DNA of 33,179 nucleotides. Origin: Alphaproteobacteria bacterium. Its GTDB lineage: Bacteria; Pseudomonadota; Alphaproteobacteria; Micropepsales; Micropepsaceae. The DNA lies in assembly GCA_028871345.1 (NCBI GenBank), contig JAGWNK010000040.1, positions 1-33,179 of the forward strand. The letters run 5' to 3'. This document shows positions 1-8,343 of the stretch, one piece after another. The first letter of the stretch is position 1. Each line of letters starts with the position of its first letter. A program made the translations under genes and the position numbers. A model generated the notes under the pieces. The model worked only from the letters and a program-made list of their open reading frames with translations. It did no database searches and had not been told where the DNA came from.

Positions 1-2
1 CG

Positions 3-809
3 GGCGGCATCGCCGAGATGAGCGGCCTTGAGGGCGAAGTACGCAAGACGACGGACGCCCTTGACGCCGTTGGCAACACGACAAAGGCCGTGACGAAGGG
101 CTACGCGATCGGCTCAGCGGGTCTCGGCGCTCTCGTGTTGTTCGCCGCCTACACTCAGGACCTCAGGTACTTCATCGATCATTCGAGCGCGTATCCCTAT
201 TTCCAGGGCCTCGACGTTCCCAAATTCGGCCTCGATAACCCTTGGGTCGTCGTCGGGCTCTTCATCGGCGGGCTGTTGCCTTACCTATTTGGCGGTATCG
301 CCATGACCGCGGTGGGCCGCGCTGCAAGCTCGGTGGTGGAAGAGGTTCGCCGGCAGTTCAGGGAGATGCCGGGTATTATGAAAGGTACGCAGAAACCGGA
401 CTATGGCCGGGCGGTGGACATGCTCACGAAGGCCGCGATCAAGGAGATGCTGGTGCCGTCGTTGCTTCCAGTGCTGTCACCGATCGTGTTGTTTGTCCTT
501 GTTGATGCAGTTGCGGGAAAGGTCGACGCCTTTAACGCGCTCGGCGCCATGCTACTGGGCGTCATTGTCACCGGACTGTTCGTGGCCATCTCGATGACTT
601 CCGGAGGCGGAGCGTGGGACAATGCCAAGAAGTTCATCGAAGATGGCAACTATGGCGGCAAGGGATCGGACGCACACAAGGCGGCCGTAACAGGAGATAC
701 CGTTGGAGATCCGTACAAGGACACCGCTGGTCCGGCGGTCAACCCGATGATCAAGATCACCAACATCGTCGCACTCTTGTTATTGGCGACGCTTGCAAAC
801 ATGGGGTAG
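3..809 (+). CDS. hppA: Membrane-bound H+-translocating pyrophosphatase, C-terminal part
   Basis: Partial gene: the frame is open to the left edge (residues GGIAEM before the first visible Met), so only about the last 269 residues are present. Family role: this integral membrane enzyme splits pyrophosphate and pumps protons across the inner membrane. Seen: the conserved GGIAEMSGL and [18 protein letters not shown] stretches, several long hydrophobic segments, and the C-terminal [24 protein letters not shown] motif region. The Lys in GNTTKA marks the K+-independent subclass, where K+-dependent enzymes have Ala (established for the family). A strong intrinsic terminator follows the stop codon. 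Identification is very secure; only the 5' part is missing. Confidence 0.96.
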   Translation, partial: GGIAEMSGLEGEVRKTTDALDAVGNTTKAVTKGYAIGSAGLGALVLFAAYTQDLRYFIDHSSAYPYFQGLDVPKFGLDNPWVVVGLFIGGLLPYLFGGIAMTAVGRAASSVVEEVRRQFREMPGIMKGTQKPDYGRAVDMLTKAAIKEMLVPSLLPVLSPIVLFVLVDAVAGKVDAFNALGAMLLGVIVTGLFVAISMTSGGGAWDNAKKFIEDGNYGGKGSDAHKAAVTGDTVGDPYKDTAGPAVNPMIKITNIVALLLLATLANMG

Positions 810-829
810 GGCAAGCCGGAGAGGAATTC

Positions 830-859
830 GGGCGGCACGAACGTGCCGCCCGCCTTTTT
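830..859 (+). terminator. Rho-independent terminator after hppA
   Basis: A perfect inverted repeat, GGGCGGCACG and CGTGCCGCCC separated by AA, is followed by GCCTTTTTC. It starts about 20 nt after the hppA stop and lies just before the 3' end of the convergent bamE gene, so it fits termination of hppA transcription. Confidence 0.85.
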
Positions 860-875
860 CTAAGTCTTGAATCAA

Positions 876-1346
876 TCAGCGAGGTCCGCCGCCGCCGCCG
901 CCCGGATTTTGGTTCTGGTCCGACGTCGCGTTGGGCACGCCCGGAGTCGCGTTGAACAACTGCTGCAGGAACGTCATCTCGCGCCCGCGTGTTGGCGTCG
1001 TTCTGGTCTCGAAGGCAACAACGTGACCATCCTCCAATCCGTAATGTCTCATGTCCGTAACCTTGCCGTCCTTGTCGAAATAGATGGCAAGGATATGCCG
1101 AGACTGGACGGTTGGATTGAAGAACGCGACTTGCTTCTCGACGGACGAAATATAGTACCAAGCGTCACTGCCAAAGGCAGCCTGAATCGATGGATCACCC
1201 AACTTCTGCGTGATCGTTGCCTTGCTGTCTTTTCCCACGACGATACCCGCTTCGGCGTCAATATCTTCGAGGTACCCGCGATTGGTGATAACCGGCGTGC
1301 AGCCCAATAGCGCAAGGCACAGAACGGAAACTACGATTTTTCTCAT
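876..1346 (-). CDS. bamE: BamE-like (SmpA/OmlA) outer-membrane lipoprotein
   Basis: 156 residues from the ATG chosen here. That start places a short hydrophobic leader ending in the lipobox LALLGC, so Cys16 would be lipidated after signal peptidase II cleavage; a longer in-frame extension upstream would bury this signal and is rejected. The body has the SmpA/OmlA pattern (NRGYLEDIDAEAG, the KATITQKLGDPS turn, WYYISS, a late GKVTDM strand). Family role: small accessory subunit of the BAM complex that inserts beta-barrel proteins in the outer membrane. Oddity: the C terminus ends in a Gln/Asn/Gly-rich tail with six consecutive glycines, encoded by a GCC/CCG simple repeat. Divergent from the cytochrome c chaperone gene across 76 bp. 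Confidence 0.85.
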   Translation of the reverse strand: MRKIVVSVLCLALLGCTPVITNRGYLEDIDAEAGIVVGKDSKATITQKLGDPSIQAAFGSDAWYYISSVEKQVAFFNPTVQSRHILAIYFDKDGKVTDMRHYGLEDGHVVAFETRTTPTRGREMTFLQQLFNATPGVPNATSDQNQNPGGGGGGPR

Positions 1347-1422
1347 AGGCGCCCCAAATGCTTGGATTGTGCTAACCTTGGCGCGTCGCGCTTGCAAGGC
1401 CTTACTGGCCAAGGCCCAAATC

Positions 1423-1929
1423 ATGCTGAACACCCTGCGCCGGAACAAGGTCCGCCGCCAAATAGCCGCGCAGCTTTACGCTATTCTCGTGGAACGGGCA
1501 CGTGAACCTGTCTTTTTTGAAAGATTTGGGGTCCCGGACACCCTCGATGGCCGGTTCGACCTCGTGGCCCTGCACGCATGGCTTCTCCTGGATAGGCTTC
1601 AAGACGCGAGTCTGGCGCAAGAGCTCGTAGACGCCGTCTTCATTGGGTTCGACGAGGGGCTGCGTGAATTGGGCGCCGGCGACATCGGAATGGGTAAGCG
1701 GACGAAGAGGCTTGCCGCAGCGTTTTATGGTCGCCTGGAGGCCTATGCGGGGGCACCGGACGAAATTGCCATGCAGGCAGTCTTGACCCGCAATCTGTAT
1801 CGCGGCAGGCACGAGGCTTCGGCTGATGCATTGGCGCGCTATGTCCTGTCTGCCAAAGCTCATCTGGCCGGCTGCAATTTGGAGGGAGGGCAGGGCGATT
1901 TCGGCCCCCTGCCCGAGGTTTTTGCATGA
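1423..1929 (+). CDS. Ubiquinol-cytochrome c chaperone (Cbp3-like) protein
   Basis: 168 residues starting MLNTLRRNK; the frame is open further upstream but that part overlaps bamE. The sequence fits the bacterial relatives of mitochondrial Cbp3 (COG5452): an early helical LYAILVERAREPVFFERFGVPDT segment, then VALHAWLLLDRL, GFDEGLRELGAGDIGMGKRTK and AFYGRLEAY. Family role: assembly of the cytochrome bc1 complex, inferred for bacteria from the yeast homologue. It overlaps the next gene (DUF177) by 4 nt (ATGA), so the two are probably translationally coupled. This pair preceding rpmF-plsX-fabH is a standard alphaproteobacterial arrangement. Confidence 0.78.
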   Translation: MLNTLRRNKVRRQIAAQLYAILVERAREPVFFERFGVPDTLDGRFDLVALHAWLLLDRLQDASLAQELVDAVFIGFDEGLRELGAGDIGMGKRTKRLAAAFYGRLEAYAGAPDEIAMQAVLTRNLYRGRHEASADALARYVLSAKAHLAGCNLEGGQGDFGPLPEVFA

Positions 1930-2459
1930 GGCGCAATCAGGGAGCCCCCCCGCTGCATCAAGTCTTTGATCTGACAAATCTGTCGCAAGCTGGCACCACG
2001 GCCAGGGTTACAGCGACAGGCGACGATTTGGCGCGCCTCGCCCAGTGGGCCGGGGTGGTCACAGTGCGCAGCTTTGAGGCCGTACTGAAACTGCGCAAGC
2101 TCGCAAGTACGCGATTTGCATATGACGCTGAATTAACCGCCGACATTGTGCAGTCCTGCGTCCTCACGCTTGAACCAATTGAAAGCAGAATACGCCGCCA
2201 TATTCTGCGCGAATTGAAGTATGCGCCACAGGCCGAGTCGGCTGGTGAACTGAATCTCTCCGCCGTGGACGATGACCTCACTGAAACGATCGAAAACCTC
2301 CACTACGATATAACCGGCCCCTTGCAGGAGGAGTTCATCCTCGCCATTGACCCTTATCCGCGGGCGGAGCACGCGGCCTTTGCGCTGCCCCCCGATTCAG
2401 TGCAGGGGCGGGCGGAAAGCACCTTTGCCGTCCTCAAGAAGCTGAAGGAAGGTCACTGA
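1926..2459 (+). CDS. DUF177 (YceD-like) protein
   Basis: 177 residues. The DUF177 pattern is visible: a central region where the family usually carries Cys residues (here SCVLTLEPIES), followed by an acidic stretch (DDDLTETIENLHYDITGPLQEEFILAIDPYPR). Members sit directly upstream of rpmF in most bacteria; a role in 23S rRNA accumulation or large-subunit assembly is reported for the family, and the exact activity is not settled. It starts inside the stop codon of the upstream chaperone gene (ATGA overlap). 130 bp separate it from rpmF. Confidence 0.82.
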   Translation: MRRNQGAPPLHQVFDLTNLSQAGTTARVTATGDDLARLAQWAGVVTVRSFEAVLKLRKLASTRFAYDAELTADIVQSCVLTLEPIESRIRRHILRELKYAPQAESAGELNLSAVDDDLTETIENLHYDITGPLQEEFILAIDPYPRAEHAAFALPPDSVQGRAESTFAVLKKLKEGH

Positions 2460-2589
2460 AAGGCGGAAAACAGCCATTTTTCCGGCTTGAAACCCCGGCC
2501 GGATTCCTGTTCACTCCGCCCCCTACTTTACCCCCGGCCAGGATTGTCTCGTGCCCTTCCGGCTGGGCCCGAAGGAGATGAGTTCCGCC

Positions 2590-2769
2590 ATGGCGGTCCC
2601 GAAGAGAAAAAAGTCGCCGTCACGGCGCAACATGCGTCGGTCGCACCATCGGCTTGCGCCGGCATCTCACAATGAATGCCCTAACTGCGGCGAGCAGAAG
2701 CGGCCGCATCACGTTTGCACCTCATGCGGCCACTACGACGGCCGCGAAGTCGTGAAGGCGAAAGCCTGA
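2590..2769 (+). CDS. rpmF: 50S ribosomal protein L32
   Basis: 59 residues beginning [19 protein letters not shown], the canonical L32 N terminus. Four cysteines in CPNC and CTSC form the zinc-ribbon (the Cys-containing form of L32), followed by HYDGREVV. The start is chosen by family N-terminal conservation; an in-frame ATG at 2578 would add MSSA but is fused directly to the AAGGAG ribosome site (2572-2577), which lies 12 nt before the chosen ATG, somewhat far. It is followed by plsX, the usual bacterial pairing of L32 with phospholipid synthesis. Confidence 0.95.
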   Translation: MAVPKRKKSPSRRNMRRSHHRLAPASHNECPNCGEQKRPHHVCTSCGHYDGREVVKAKA

Positions 2770-2815
2770 GCATACTCTTCGTCGGTGCACGACCATCAAA
2801 GGGGCAGGTGCGATC

Positions 2816-3850
2816 GTGTCCCGCGAATTAATGGTCTCGATAGATGCGATGGGCGGTGATGCTGGCCCATCGGTCGTCGTGTCGGCGCTTGCTCGTTCGA
2901 TGCAGCGGCACCCGGCCGTCAGTTTTATCCTCCACGGCGACGAGGCCGCTTTGAACGGCTTGTTGCACAAGCGCCGCGGGAAGCTATCCGAACGGGTTAC
3001 TATTCGCCATGCGCCAAGCCGTGTGCGCATGGAGGAAAAGCCGAGCGTTGCCCTTCGCCGAGGTCGCGATACGAGCATGTGGCATGCAATCGAGTCAGTG
3101 AAGAGAGGGGAAGCCGAAGTCGTCGTTTCCGCCGGAAATACCGGGGCCTTGATGGCTATGTCGATGTTTCAATTGGGCGTGATCGACGGGATTTCGCGCC
3201 CTGCCATTGCGGCCATCTGGCCTACAAAGCGCGGTCAATGCGTCGTCCTGGATGTCGGCGCCAATGTGGAGTGCGACGCAGACCAACTTGTCGATTTTGC
3301 CGTTATGGGAGAGTCATTCGCGCGCGCCGTTCTCGGCCTGGAATGTCCAAGAGTGGGCCTTCTCAACGTCGGTTCGGAGGACGTCAAAGGGCACGATGCG
3401 GTCAAAGGCGCGGCCCAGCTGCTGCGAAGCGCGAAATTGCCCATGGAATTCTGCGGTTTCATCGAAGGCGACGACCTTGCCGAAGGGACGGTCGATGTTG
3501 CCGTCACCGACGGCTTTACCGGCAATATTGCGCTCAAGACGGCCGAAGGCACGGCAAAGCTGGTTGTGACGTTCTTGCGCAGCGCATTGAAGCGCTCTTT
3601 CCTTTCACGACTGGGGGCCGTGTTCGCCAGTGGGGCACTCAATACGTTGCGTCGCAAGCTTGATCCGCGCGCGGCAGGAGGAGGCCTCTTCCTCGGCCTC
3701 AACGGGGTTGTGGTGAAGAGTCACGGAGGCACGGACGCACTTGGATTTGCCAGCGCCGTCGACATGGCCATAGATATGGCCGTCGGTGGGATAAACAGAA
3801 ATATCATTGCGGACAGGGCTGGCGTAAGGCCCGGGTTGGCGAGTTCGTGA
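2816..3850 (+). CDS. plsX: Phosphate acyltransferase PlsX
   Basis: 344 residues. Family reaction: acyl-ACP plus phosphate gives acyl-phosphate, the first donor in bacterial phosphatidic acid synthesis; a peripheral membrane enzyme. Seen: [10 protein letters not shown] near the N terminus, [14 protein letters not shown] (residues about 105-117), [24 protein letters not shown] and [14 protein letters not shown], and [12 protein letters not shown] near the end. Start: GTG at 2816; the internal ATG at 2831 ([10 protein letters not shown]) is a possible alternative. The stop overlaps the start of fabH (GTGA), so lipid and fatty-acid initiation enzymes are coupled. Confidence 0.95.
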   Translation: MSRELMVSIDAMGGDAGPSVVVSALARSMQRHPAVSFILHGDEAALNGLLHKRRGKLSERVTIRHAPSRVRMEEKPSVALRRGRDTSMWHAIESVKRGEAEVVVSAGNTGALMAMSMFQLGVIDGISRPAIAAIWPTKRGQCVVLDVGANVECDADQLVDFAVMGESFARAVLGLECPRVGLLNVGSEDVKGHDAVKGAAQLLRSAKLPMEFCGFIEGDDLAEGTVDVAVTDGFTGNIALKTAEGTAKLVVTFLRSALKRSFLSRLGAVFASGALNTLRRKLDPRAAGGGLFLGLNGVVVKSHGGTDALGFASAVDMAIDMAVGGINRNIIADRAGVRPGLASS

Positions 3851-4818
3851 TTCGATCGTATGTTCTTGGCAGCGGCGCCTATTTGCCTTCGACCGTTCTG
3901 ACCAATCATGAATTGGCAAAGCGGGTTGACACGAGTGACGACTGGATTCGTGGTAGGACTGGCATTCAAGAGCGACGCATTGCAGCTGCAGGAGAAAAGA
4001 CTTCGGATCTCGCCTTTCAGGCGGCGATTGCCGCGATGCGCGATGCGTCGGTGAATGCAAACGACATCGATCTTGTGATCTGCGCTACGACGACTCCGGA
4101 CGAGACGTTTCCGTCGGTTGCCACAATCGTGCAGGCCCGGATCGGTATGACCCGTGGCGCGGGGTTTGATGTTCAGGCGGTCTGCTCTGGCTTCATTTAT
4201 GCTCTTGCAGTCGCCGACAACTTCATCAAGACAGGGCAGGCCAAGACGGTCCTGCTGATTGGGGCGGAGTGCATGTCTCGCCTCATGGACTGGACGGACC
4301 GAACAACCTGCGTGCTGTTCGGCGATGGCGCCGGTGCTTTAGTTTTGAGCGCGGGCTCTGGCGAGGGCAAATGCACCGACCGCGGTGTCCTGAACACGAA
4401 GCTCTTTTCAGATGGTCGGCTGCACGATCTGCTCTACGTGGATGGCGGCCCATCTACGACACAAACCACGGGCCACCTGCGCATGCAGGGCAAAGAGGTG
4501 TTCAAGCACGCCGTCAACAACATAGCGGCAGCCATCGAGGCCTCAGTCGAAGAAGCGGGCATTCATGTCAGTGAAATTGACTGGTTTGTACCCCACCAGG
4601 CGAATCAACGAATCCTGGATGGAACGGCCAAGAAGCTCCATATTTCACCCGACAAGGTCGTTTCCACGGTGGCTCGGCACGGCAATACGTCGGCGGCATC
4701 GGTGCCGCTCGCCCTGCAAACAGCCGTTGCCGACGGGCGGATTCGCCGCGGAAACCTTGTCCTTCTGGAGGCTATGGGGGGCGGGTTGACCTGGGGCGCC
4801 AGCTTGCTGCGCTGGTGA
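3847..4818 (+). CDS. fabH: Beta-ketoacyl-ACP synthase III
   Basis: 323 residues, starting at a GTG that overlaps the plsX stop. FabH condenses an acyl-CoA primer with malonyl-ACP to start fatty-acid synthesis. The catalytic triad is visible: Cys113 in VCSGF, His250 in VPHQAN and Asn280 in HGNTSAAS. Also typical are the N-terminal [20 protein letters not shown] and the C-terminal GGGLTWGA. Length is normal for FabH. Confidence 0.96.
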   Translation: MIRSYVLGSGAYLPSTVLTNHELAKRVDTSDDWIRGRTGIQERRIAAAGEKTSDLAFQAAIAAMRDASVNANDIDLVICATTTPDETFPSVATIVQARIGMTRGAGFDVQAVCSGFIYALAVADNFIKTGQAKTVLLIGAECMSRLMDWTDRTTCVLFGDGAGALVLSAGSGEGKCTDRGVLNTKLFSDGRLHDLLYVDGGPSTTQTTGHLRMQGKEVFKHAVNNIAAAIEASVEEAGIHVSEIDWFVPHQANQRILDGTAKKLHISPDKVVSTVARHGNTSAASVPLALQTAVADGRIRRGNLVLLEAMGGGLTWGASLLRW

Positions 4819-4844
4819 TAGATCAGCCTCCAACCCTTTGAATA

Positions 4845-4874
4845 TTGACGGCAAATCCTTGTTCCGCTTAGGCT
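4845..4874 (+). promoter_or_regulatory. Candidate sigma-70-type promoter for ihfA
   Basis: TTGACG at 4845-4850 (five of six matches to TTGACA), an 18-nt spacer and TAGGCT at 4869-4874 as a weak -10, ending about 28 nt before the ihfA ATG in the fabH-ihfA gap. The -35 is good and the -10 mediocre; this is a pattern match only. Confidence 0.4.
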
Positions 4875-4902
4875 CCCGGGGTCCAAGGGAGTCGTTTCCG
4901 TC

Positions 4903-5223
4903 ATGACCAGCACGACGCTCACTCGCGCCGACCTGACCGAGGCCGTTTTCCAGGCTGTTGGTCTGTCGCGAAATGAATCCGCCCAAATGGTCGAAGATAT
5001 CCTGGAAGAACTCTGTTCTGCGCTCGCCAGGGGAGAGACCGTCAAGCTTTCGTCGTTCGGAACATTTGCCGTTCGACAGAAATCACAGCGAATGGGACGA
5101 AACCCCAAAACCGGAGACGAGGTTCCCATCGCGCCGAGGCGCGTACTGGTGTTTCGACCCAGCCACGTGTTGAAAGCGGTGATCAACGGGCAGACGCCCA
5201 TGAACGGCGCGGATGAGGACTAA
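4903..5223 (+). CDS. ihfA: Integration host factor subunit alpha
   Basis: 106 residues of the HU/IHF fold: [21 protein letters not shown], then [16 protein letters not shown], the arm motif [23 protein letters not shown] and a short C-terminal helix. The arm carries the Pro that intercalates into DNA. IhfA pairs with IhfB (not in this window) to bend DNA sharply. Position between fabH and a MerR gene is typical for alphaproteobacteria, and agrees with alpha rather than beta subunit assignment. The stop codon lies 4 nt before the MerR start chosen here. Confidence 0.93.
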   Translation: MTSTTLTRADLTEAVFQAVGLSRNESAQMVEDILEELCSALARGETVKLSSFGTFAVRQKSQRMGRNPKTGDEVPIAPRRVLVFRPSHVLKAVINGQTPMNGADED

Positions 5224-5227
5224 TACG

Positions 5228-5719
5228 ATGTACGCGTCCGCCGCGCAGGTTGGTGCTCTGGCAAAGTCCCCTGAGGCCTTTCGCACCATCAGTGAAGTGG
5301 CGTCGGACCTCGATGTGCCTCAACACGTGTTGCGCTTTTGGGAAAGCCGCTTTGCGCAGGTGCGGCCAACGAAGAGGGCCGGGGGGCGGCGCTACTATCG
5401 ACCTGAAGATGTCGATTTACTACGCGGTATCCGAGCGCTGCTCTATTCAGATGGATACACGATCAAGGGCGTACAAAAGCTCCTCAAGGAGCGCGGGTTG
5501 CGCTACGTCGTGGATATCGGCCGGAACGATTTGGTCGTCGCTCCCCCTCAATTGGTTTCTGGAAAAGGCCACGGCCCGGCCCCCCGCTCTGCCCGCATTC
5601 TGTCCCTCGAACGCGGCTGTTCAAACTTGGCCGACGAGGAGCGCGAAAAGCTGGAAATTCTGTTGGCAGAACTCGTGCAGCTTAAGGGACGACTGCGTGC
5701 CGTCGTGCGCCGCTTTTAA
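5228..5719 (+). CDS. MerR-family transcriptional regulator
   Basis: 163 residues. The N-terminal winged HTH is clear: [22 protein letters not shown], then [23 protein letters not shown] and [14 protein letters not shown]. The rest (about residues 90-163) is basic and then helical ([23 protein letters not shown]), lacking the cysteines expected of a metal sensor, so no ligand is suggested. Start: ATG 5228 has GAGGA 8 nt upstream; an in-frame ATG at 5213 would overlap ihfA. Co-location with ihfA is conserved in alphaproteobacteria; the regulon is unknown. Confidence 0.88.
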   Translation: MYASAAQVGALAKSPEAFRTISEVASDLDVPQHVLRFWESRFAQVRPTKRAGGRRYYRPEDVDLLRGIRALLYSDGYTIKGVQKLLKERGLRYVVDIGRNDLVVAPPQLVSGKGHGPAPRSARILSLERGCSNLADEEREKLEILLAELVQLKGRLRAVVRRF

Positions 5720-5789
5720 CCGGCACCCAAGTTGATGGAGCGCTGGCGCTGAAGGCGAGGTCGCGGCTGTCCTTACCGGACGAGGTCGG

Positions 5790-5818
5790 TTGCCCATGAA
5801 GGCAAGGATCACTATAGT
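5790..5818 (+). promoter_or_regulatory. Candidate promoter for tRNA-Pro
   Basis: TTGCCC at 5790-5795, a 17-nt spacer and TATAGT at 5813-5818. The -10 matches five of six consensus positions and the spacing is ideal. It ends 59 nt before the tRNA, which is a reasonable leader length. Confidence 0.5.
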
Positions 5819-5877
5819 CCGGCGCCCTTGGCGTTAGCCTTGAAACTTTCCCTCGGCGGCGATGCCGCCTGACAATT

Positions 5878-5955
5878 CGGAGCGTGGCGCAGCCTGGTTA
5901 GCGCACCAGTCTGGGGGACTGGGGGTCGAGAGTTCAAATCTCTCCGCTCCGACCA
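5878..5955 (+). tRNA. tRNA-Pro (anticodon GGG)
   Basis: The full cloverleaf is visible. The acceptor strands CGGAGCG and CGCTCCG pair perfectly; the D arm contains AGCCTGGTTAGCGC; the anticodon stem CCAGT/ACTGG closes the seven-base loop CTGGGGG, giving anticodon GGG (decodes CCC and CCU); the T arm is GAGAG TTCAAAT CTCTC. Discriminator A is followed by an encoded CCA at 5953-5955. Confidence 0.96.
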
Positions 5956-5958
5956 ATT

Positions 5959-5974
5959 CCTGATGGTAATCAGG
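5959..5974 (+). terminator. Small hairpin just after tRNA-Pro
   Basis: CCTGAT and ATCAGG pair perfectly around the tetraloop GGTA, 3 nt after the encoded CCA. There is no T-run behind it, so it may serve as a 3' processing or weak termination structure rather than a standard terminator. Confidence 0.3.
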
Positions 5975-6072
5975 CTATTAGCGGACTGGTCGAGAGGGCG
6001 TCTCTGGCGGTTGAGCGTCGCCGAGAGAATAGGGCATGCTCCGTACATTCCTTGCAGGGCCAGGCGGGCGCA

Positions 6073-6951
6073 ATGGTCACGTCACATAGAACCAGTCGCA
6101 AGAGGAGGGGAAGTCGGGGTGACCGCAGTTCAATCGATGCGCCTGCCGGAGGGCAAATGCGTGACGACGCCCGTTTGGCGACCACACAAACCGGTCCACC
6201 GAACGCGGATGAAAAGCATCATGAGCTTGCCGCTTTGCTGCGACGTTCGCAGCGCTATGAGGCGGTCGGACGGTTGACGGCGGGGTTCGCGCACGACTTC
6301 AACAACGTTGCCGCAGTCGTCCTTGGCAACATTAACTTTCTGGAACGTCACCTCCAGGAGAATCCCCAAGCACTCCAGAGACTTTCCTTTGTGCGGGAGG
6401 CCGCCAATCGTGGTGCGAAGCTTGCGTCCCAGGTGCTCTCGCTCGCTGGGCGTGAAAAGCTCGAGCCAGAACCAATTTCCATTAACGAAGTTGTTGAAAG
6501 CCTTACAACCATACTGCATCACGCACTTGGAAGTGAAATGGCAGTCGAGGTGAAGCTCGATCCGAACCTCTGGCCGGTCTGGGTCGACCCTACCGAGTTG
6601 GAGCTCGCGGTTCTTAACATCGCAATATTTGCGCGCGATGTACTCAATCAAACCGGCAGACTTGTACTCGACACATCAAACACTACAATTCAGCAAACGA
6701 CAGGTGACTTACCACCCGGTGAATATGCTTCGATTGCTGTCCGTGTTGTCGACCTACCAAGCCGCGACATCCCTCAGCACATGGAACCAACGTCACCCTT
6801 GAATCAGGTGATTGCCTGTGCTCGCGCGTTGGGGGGGAATGTGTCTGTATCCGAGGATCCGGGTGAGTTGGTTCGACTCTATCTTCCCAGGTGCGCAAAT
6901 GTGGCGCGCGACGATGACTGGTCGTCCGAGGGCGGTGGGAGGACCACATAA
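6073..6951 (+). CDS. Degenerate histidine-kinase-like protein (dimerisation/phosphotransfer domain, no intact ATP site)
   Basis: 292 residues from ATG 6073 (a TTG at 6052 and an ATG at 6157 are alternatives). No membrane segment or sensor domain; the first 45 residues are basic and disordered-looking. A proper H-box follows: YEAVGRLTAGFAHDFNNVAAV with the phosphoacceptor His74. The C-terminal half aligns in order with a HATPase domain but its signature residues are lost: the N-box reads NIAIFARD (Phe186 where the Mg-binding Asn belongs), the G1 box has Asp227 but no DxGxG glycines, and the F- and G2-boxes (FEPFFTTK, GTGLGLS in relatives) are missing, leaving EPTSPLNQVIACARALGG. Inference: it probably cannot bind ATP and may act as a histidine phosphotransfer protein, as ChpT does, or as a dimerising pseudokinase. 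It overlaps the receiver gene by 1 nt (TAATG). Confidence 0.75.
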   Translation: MVTSHRTSRKRRGSRGDRSSIDAPAGGQMRDDARLATTQTGPPNADEKHHELAALLRRSQRYEAVGRLTAGFAHDFNNVAAVVLGNINFLERHLQENPQALQRLSFVREAANRGAKLASQVLSLAGREKLEPEPISINEVVESLTTILHHALGSEMAVEVKLDPNLWPVWVDPTELELAVLNIAIFARDVLNQTGRLVLDTSNTTIQQTTGDLPPGEYASIAVRVVDLPSRDIPQHMEPTSPLNQVIACARALGGNVSVSEDPGELVRLYLPRCANVARDDDWSSEGGGRTT

Positions 6952-7313
6952 TGGCCAAGATACTGGCCGCGGAGGACGAACCACTCGTCAGGATTCTTAT
7001 CGTCGAGGCATTGACTGAAGCTGGGCACACAGTGGTGGAGGCGTGCGACGGTGAGGTCGCGTTGGCCATCGTGAAGTCGACACCTGACCTGGATATTGTC
7101 GTCTCAGATGTACGAATGCCAAAAATGGACGGATTCTCGCTTGCAACAGCCGCGCGGGCAGTTCGCCCTTTGCTGAAGATGTTTTTCATTACGGGTTATC
7201 CAGGCACGACTCTGCCGGCCAACCTGACCGACGCGAAAGTGATGCAGAAGCCCTTTGACCCCAATGAACTGGTCGCCAGAATCGAGGCAATAGTACGAAA
7301 AGATCTGCCCTAA
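6951..7313 (+). CDS. Single-domain response regulator (CpdR-like receiver)
   Basis: 120 residues, only a receiver domain. Acidic pocket AEDE at residues 7-10, phosphoacceptor Asp53 in VVSDVRMPKMDG, Thr81 in FITGYPG and Lys100 in MQKPFD: all switch residues are intact. The MAKILAAEDE start and absence of an output domain resemble CpdR, the ClpXP adaptor controlled by the CckA-ChpT relay in Caulobacter, but orthology is not proven; other stand-alone receivers look similar. Its ATG sits in the stop codon of the degenerate kinase gene, so the two are almost certainly partners. Confidence 0.85.
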   Translation: MAKILAAEDEPLVRILIVEALTEAGHTVVEACDGEVALAIVKSTPDLDIVVSDVRMPKMDGFSLATAARAVRPLLKMFFITGYPGTTLPANLTDAKVMQKPFDPNELVARIEAIVRKDLP

Positions 7314-7495
7314 CGTTGCATAGCAATCGGCTCCGTCGAAGCATTTGAACGCGGGTGGTAGTATCGCCGAAAGCCTCTATGAGAACGACAACGAATATCG
7401 GCAAGTGGCCGCTCGGGAGGAACACCGAGACTCCGTTGTGTCCTGGTGAGGTTGGGACGGTCGGCCAGGACCAGACCAACCGAGGGTGAATTTTC

Positions 7496-7987
7496 TCAGG
7501 CCGAAATTCGTTTGAGAGCGGTGATCAAGGAAGTTAACTCGGGCCCTTTGAAATGTGCCGTCAGCCAACGCTCATGCGCGCTAATCGCAGCCTTCGCGCG
7601 GGCCAACGTCTTTCTGCCTCGTGCAGTGGCGTAGAGTTCCTGTCGCCGGCCGTCCAGCAAAGACTTCTTGCGGACGATTAAATGGCGCTCCTGCAATCGG
7701 TCGACGATCGCCATCATCGACGCCCGATCCATCCCGAGCTGCGTGGCCAGCGCGATCTGCGACACGCCGTTGTTGCAGTCGATGAGCCACAGAACGCCAA
7801 CCTGCTTCTGTGTCAGATCCAGTTGCTGCATGGCCGACGCAAAGCGGCGCGAGCTGGCGACATAAGCCATGCGAAGTTGGTGTCCTAGGAGGTCATTAAG
7901 CCCTGAAAACTTGACTTTGGCACTATCGCGAAATTCTTCGGGCTCGCGCGCGCTGCGGCGTGCAGTCCTGCTGGGTCGCATAAGCAT
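7496..7987 (-). CDS. MarR-family transcriptional regulator
   Basis: 163 residues from ATG 7987; ATG 7981 and an upstream TTG at 8005 are alternatives. The winged HTH is evident: LTQKQVGVLWLI, then ISQIALATQLGMDRASMMAIVDRL-like helices (here GVSQIALATQLGMDRAS), LQERHLIVRKKSLLDGRRQELYATARGRK as the wing with its Asp-Gly-Arg-Arg turn, then a dimerisation helix. It diverges from the PLP decarboxylase gene, so it may control that gene, possibly in response to a small aromatic ligand as is common in the family (inference). Confidence 0.88.
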   Translation of the reverse strand: MLMRPSRTARRSAREPEEFRDSAKVKFSGLNDLLGHQLRMAYVASSRRFASAMQQLDLTQKQVGVLWLIDCNNGVSQIALATQLGMDRASMMAIVDRLQERHLIVRKKSLLDGRRQELYATARGRKTLARAKAAISAHERWLTAHFKGPELTSLITALKRISA

Positions 7988-8343
7988 ATTTCTCGAGAAT
8001 TCCAATTGGCTGCGATGGATAACGTGATGTTAGCGGTGGGAGGGGCGCCTGGCAATGTTGTAGGACCCATTGCGGCAGTGATGCAAGCCGCCCCAGGAAT
8101 GATCATGCGACGACACTCTGACCTGCATCGAAGTACGACCGCGGGCAGTGCGGGGCCCTTGGTGGCAAATGTGCCAACGGTGGGGCTTTTTCCACAATAC
8201 GGCATTCCACGGCCCTTAGTCGACGAGGGCAACTTTGCGTCACCCTTGGTACGGTTGTTGGCGACCAGCCAACATGCAGAAAATGCAGCTAAGTGGCTCT
8301 TCGCGTCGGTTGCGGCGATGCTGTATAACCGCGCCGAAAGTTT
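7988..8343. other. 356-bp gap between the MarR and decarboxylase genes
   Basis: No recognisable gene. A frame is open on each strand (forward 8006-8362 from a TTG; reverse 7885-8232), but neither product resembles a protein I know and each overlaps the start of a real gene. The perfect inverted repeat TGTTGGC and GCCAACA around GACCA at 8256-8274, about 70 nt before the decarboxylase ATG, is the best candidate operator in the gap. Confidence 0.4.

Noticed and set aside
884..905. GCC/CCG triplet repeat at the end of bamE
   Set aside because: It encodes the six-glycine tail of BamE; possibly slippage-prone, but too short to call a repeat element.
2464..2482. GGAAAA-TTTTCC hairpin before rpmF
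   Set aside because: A short A/T stem without a following T-run; too weak to call a terminator.
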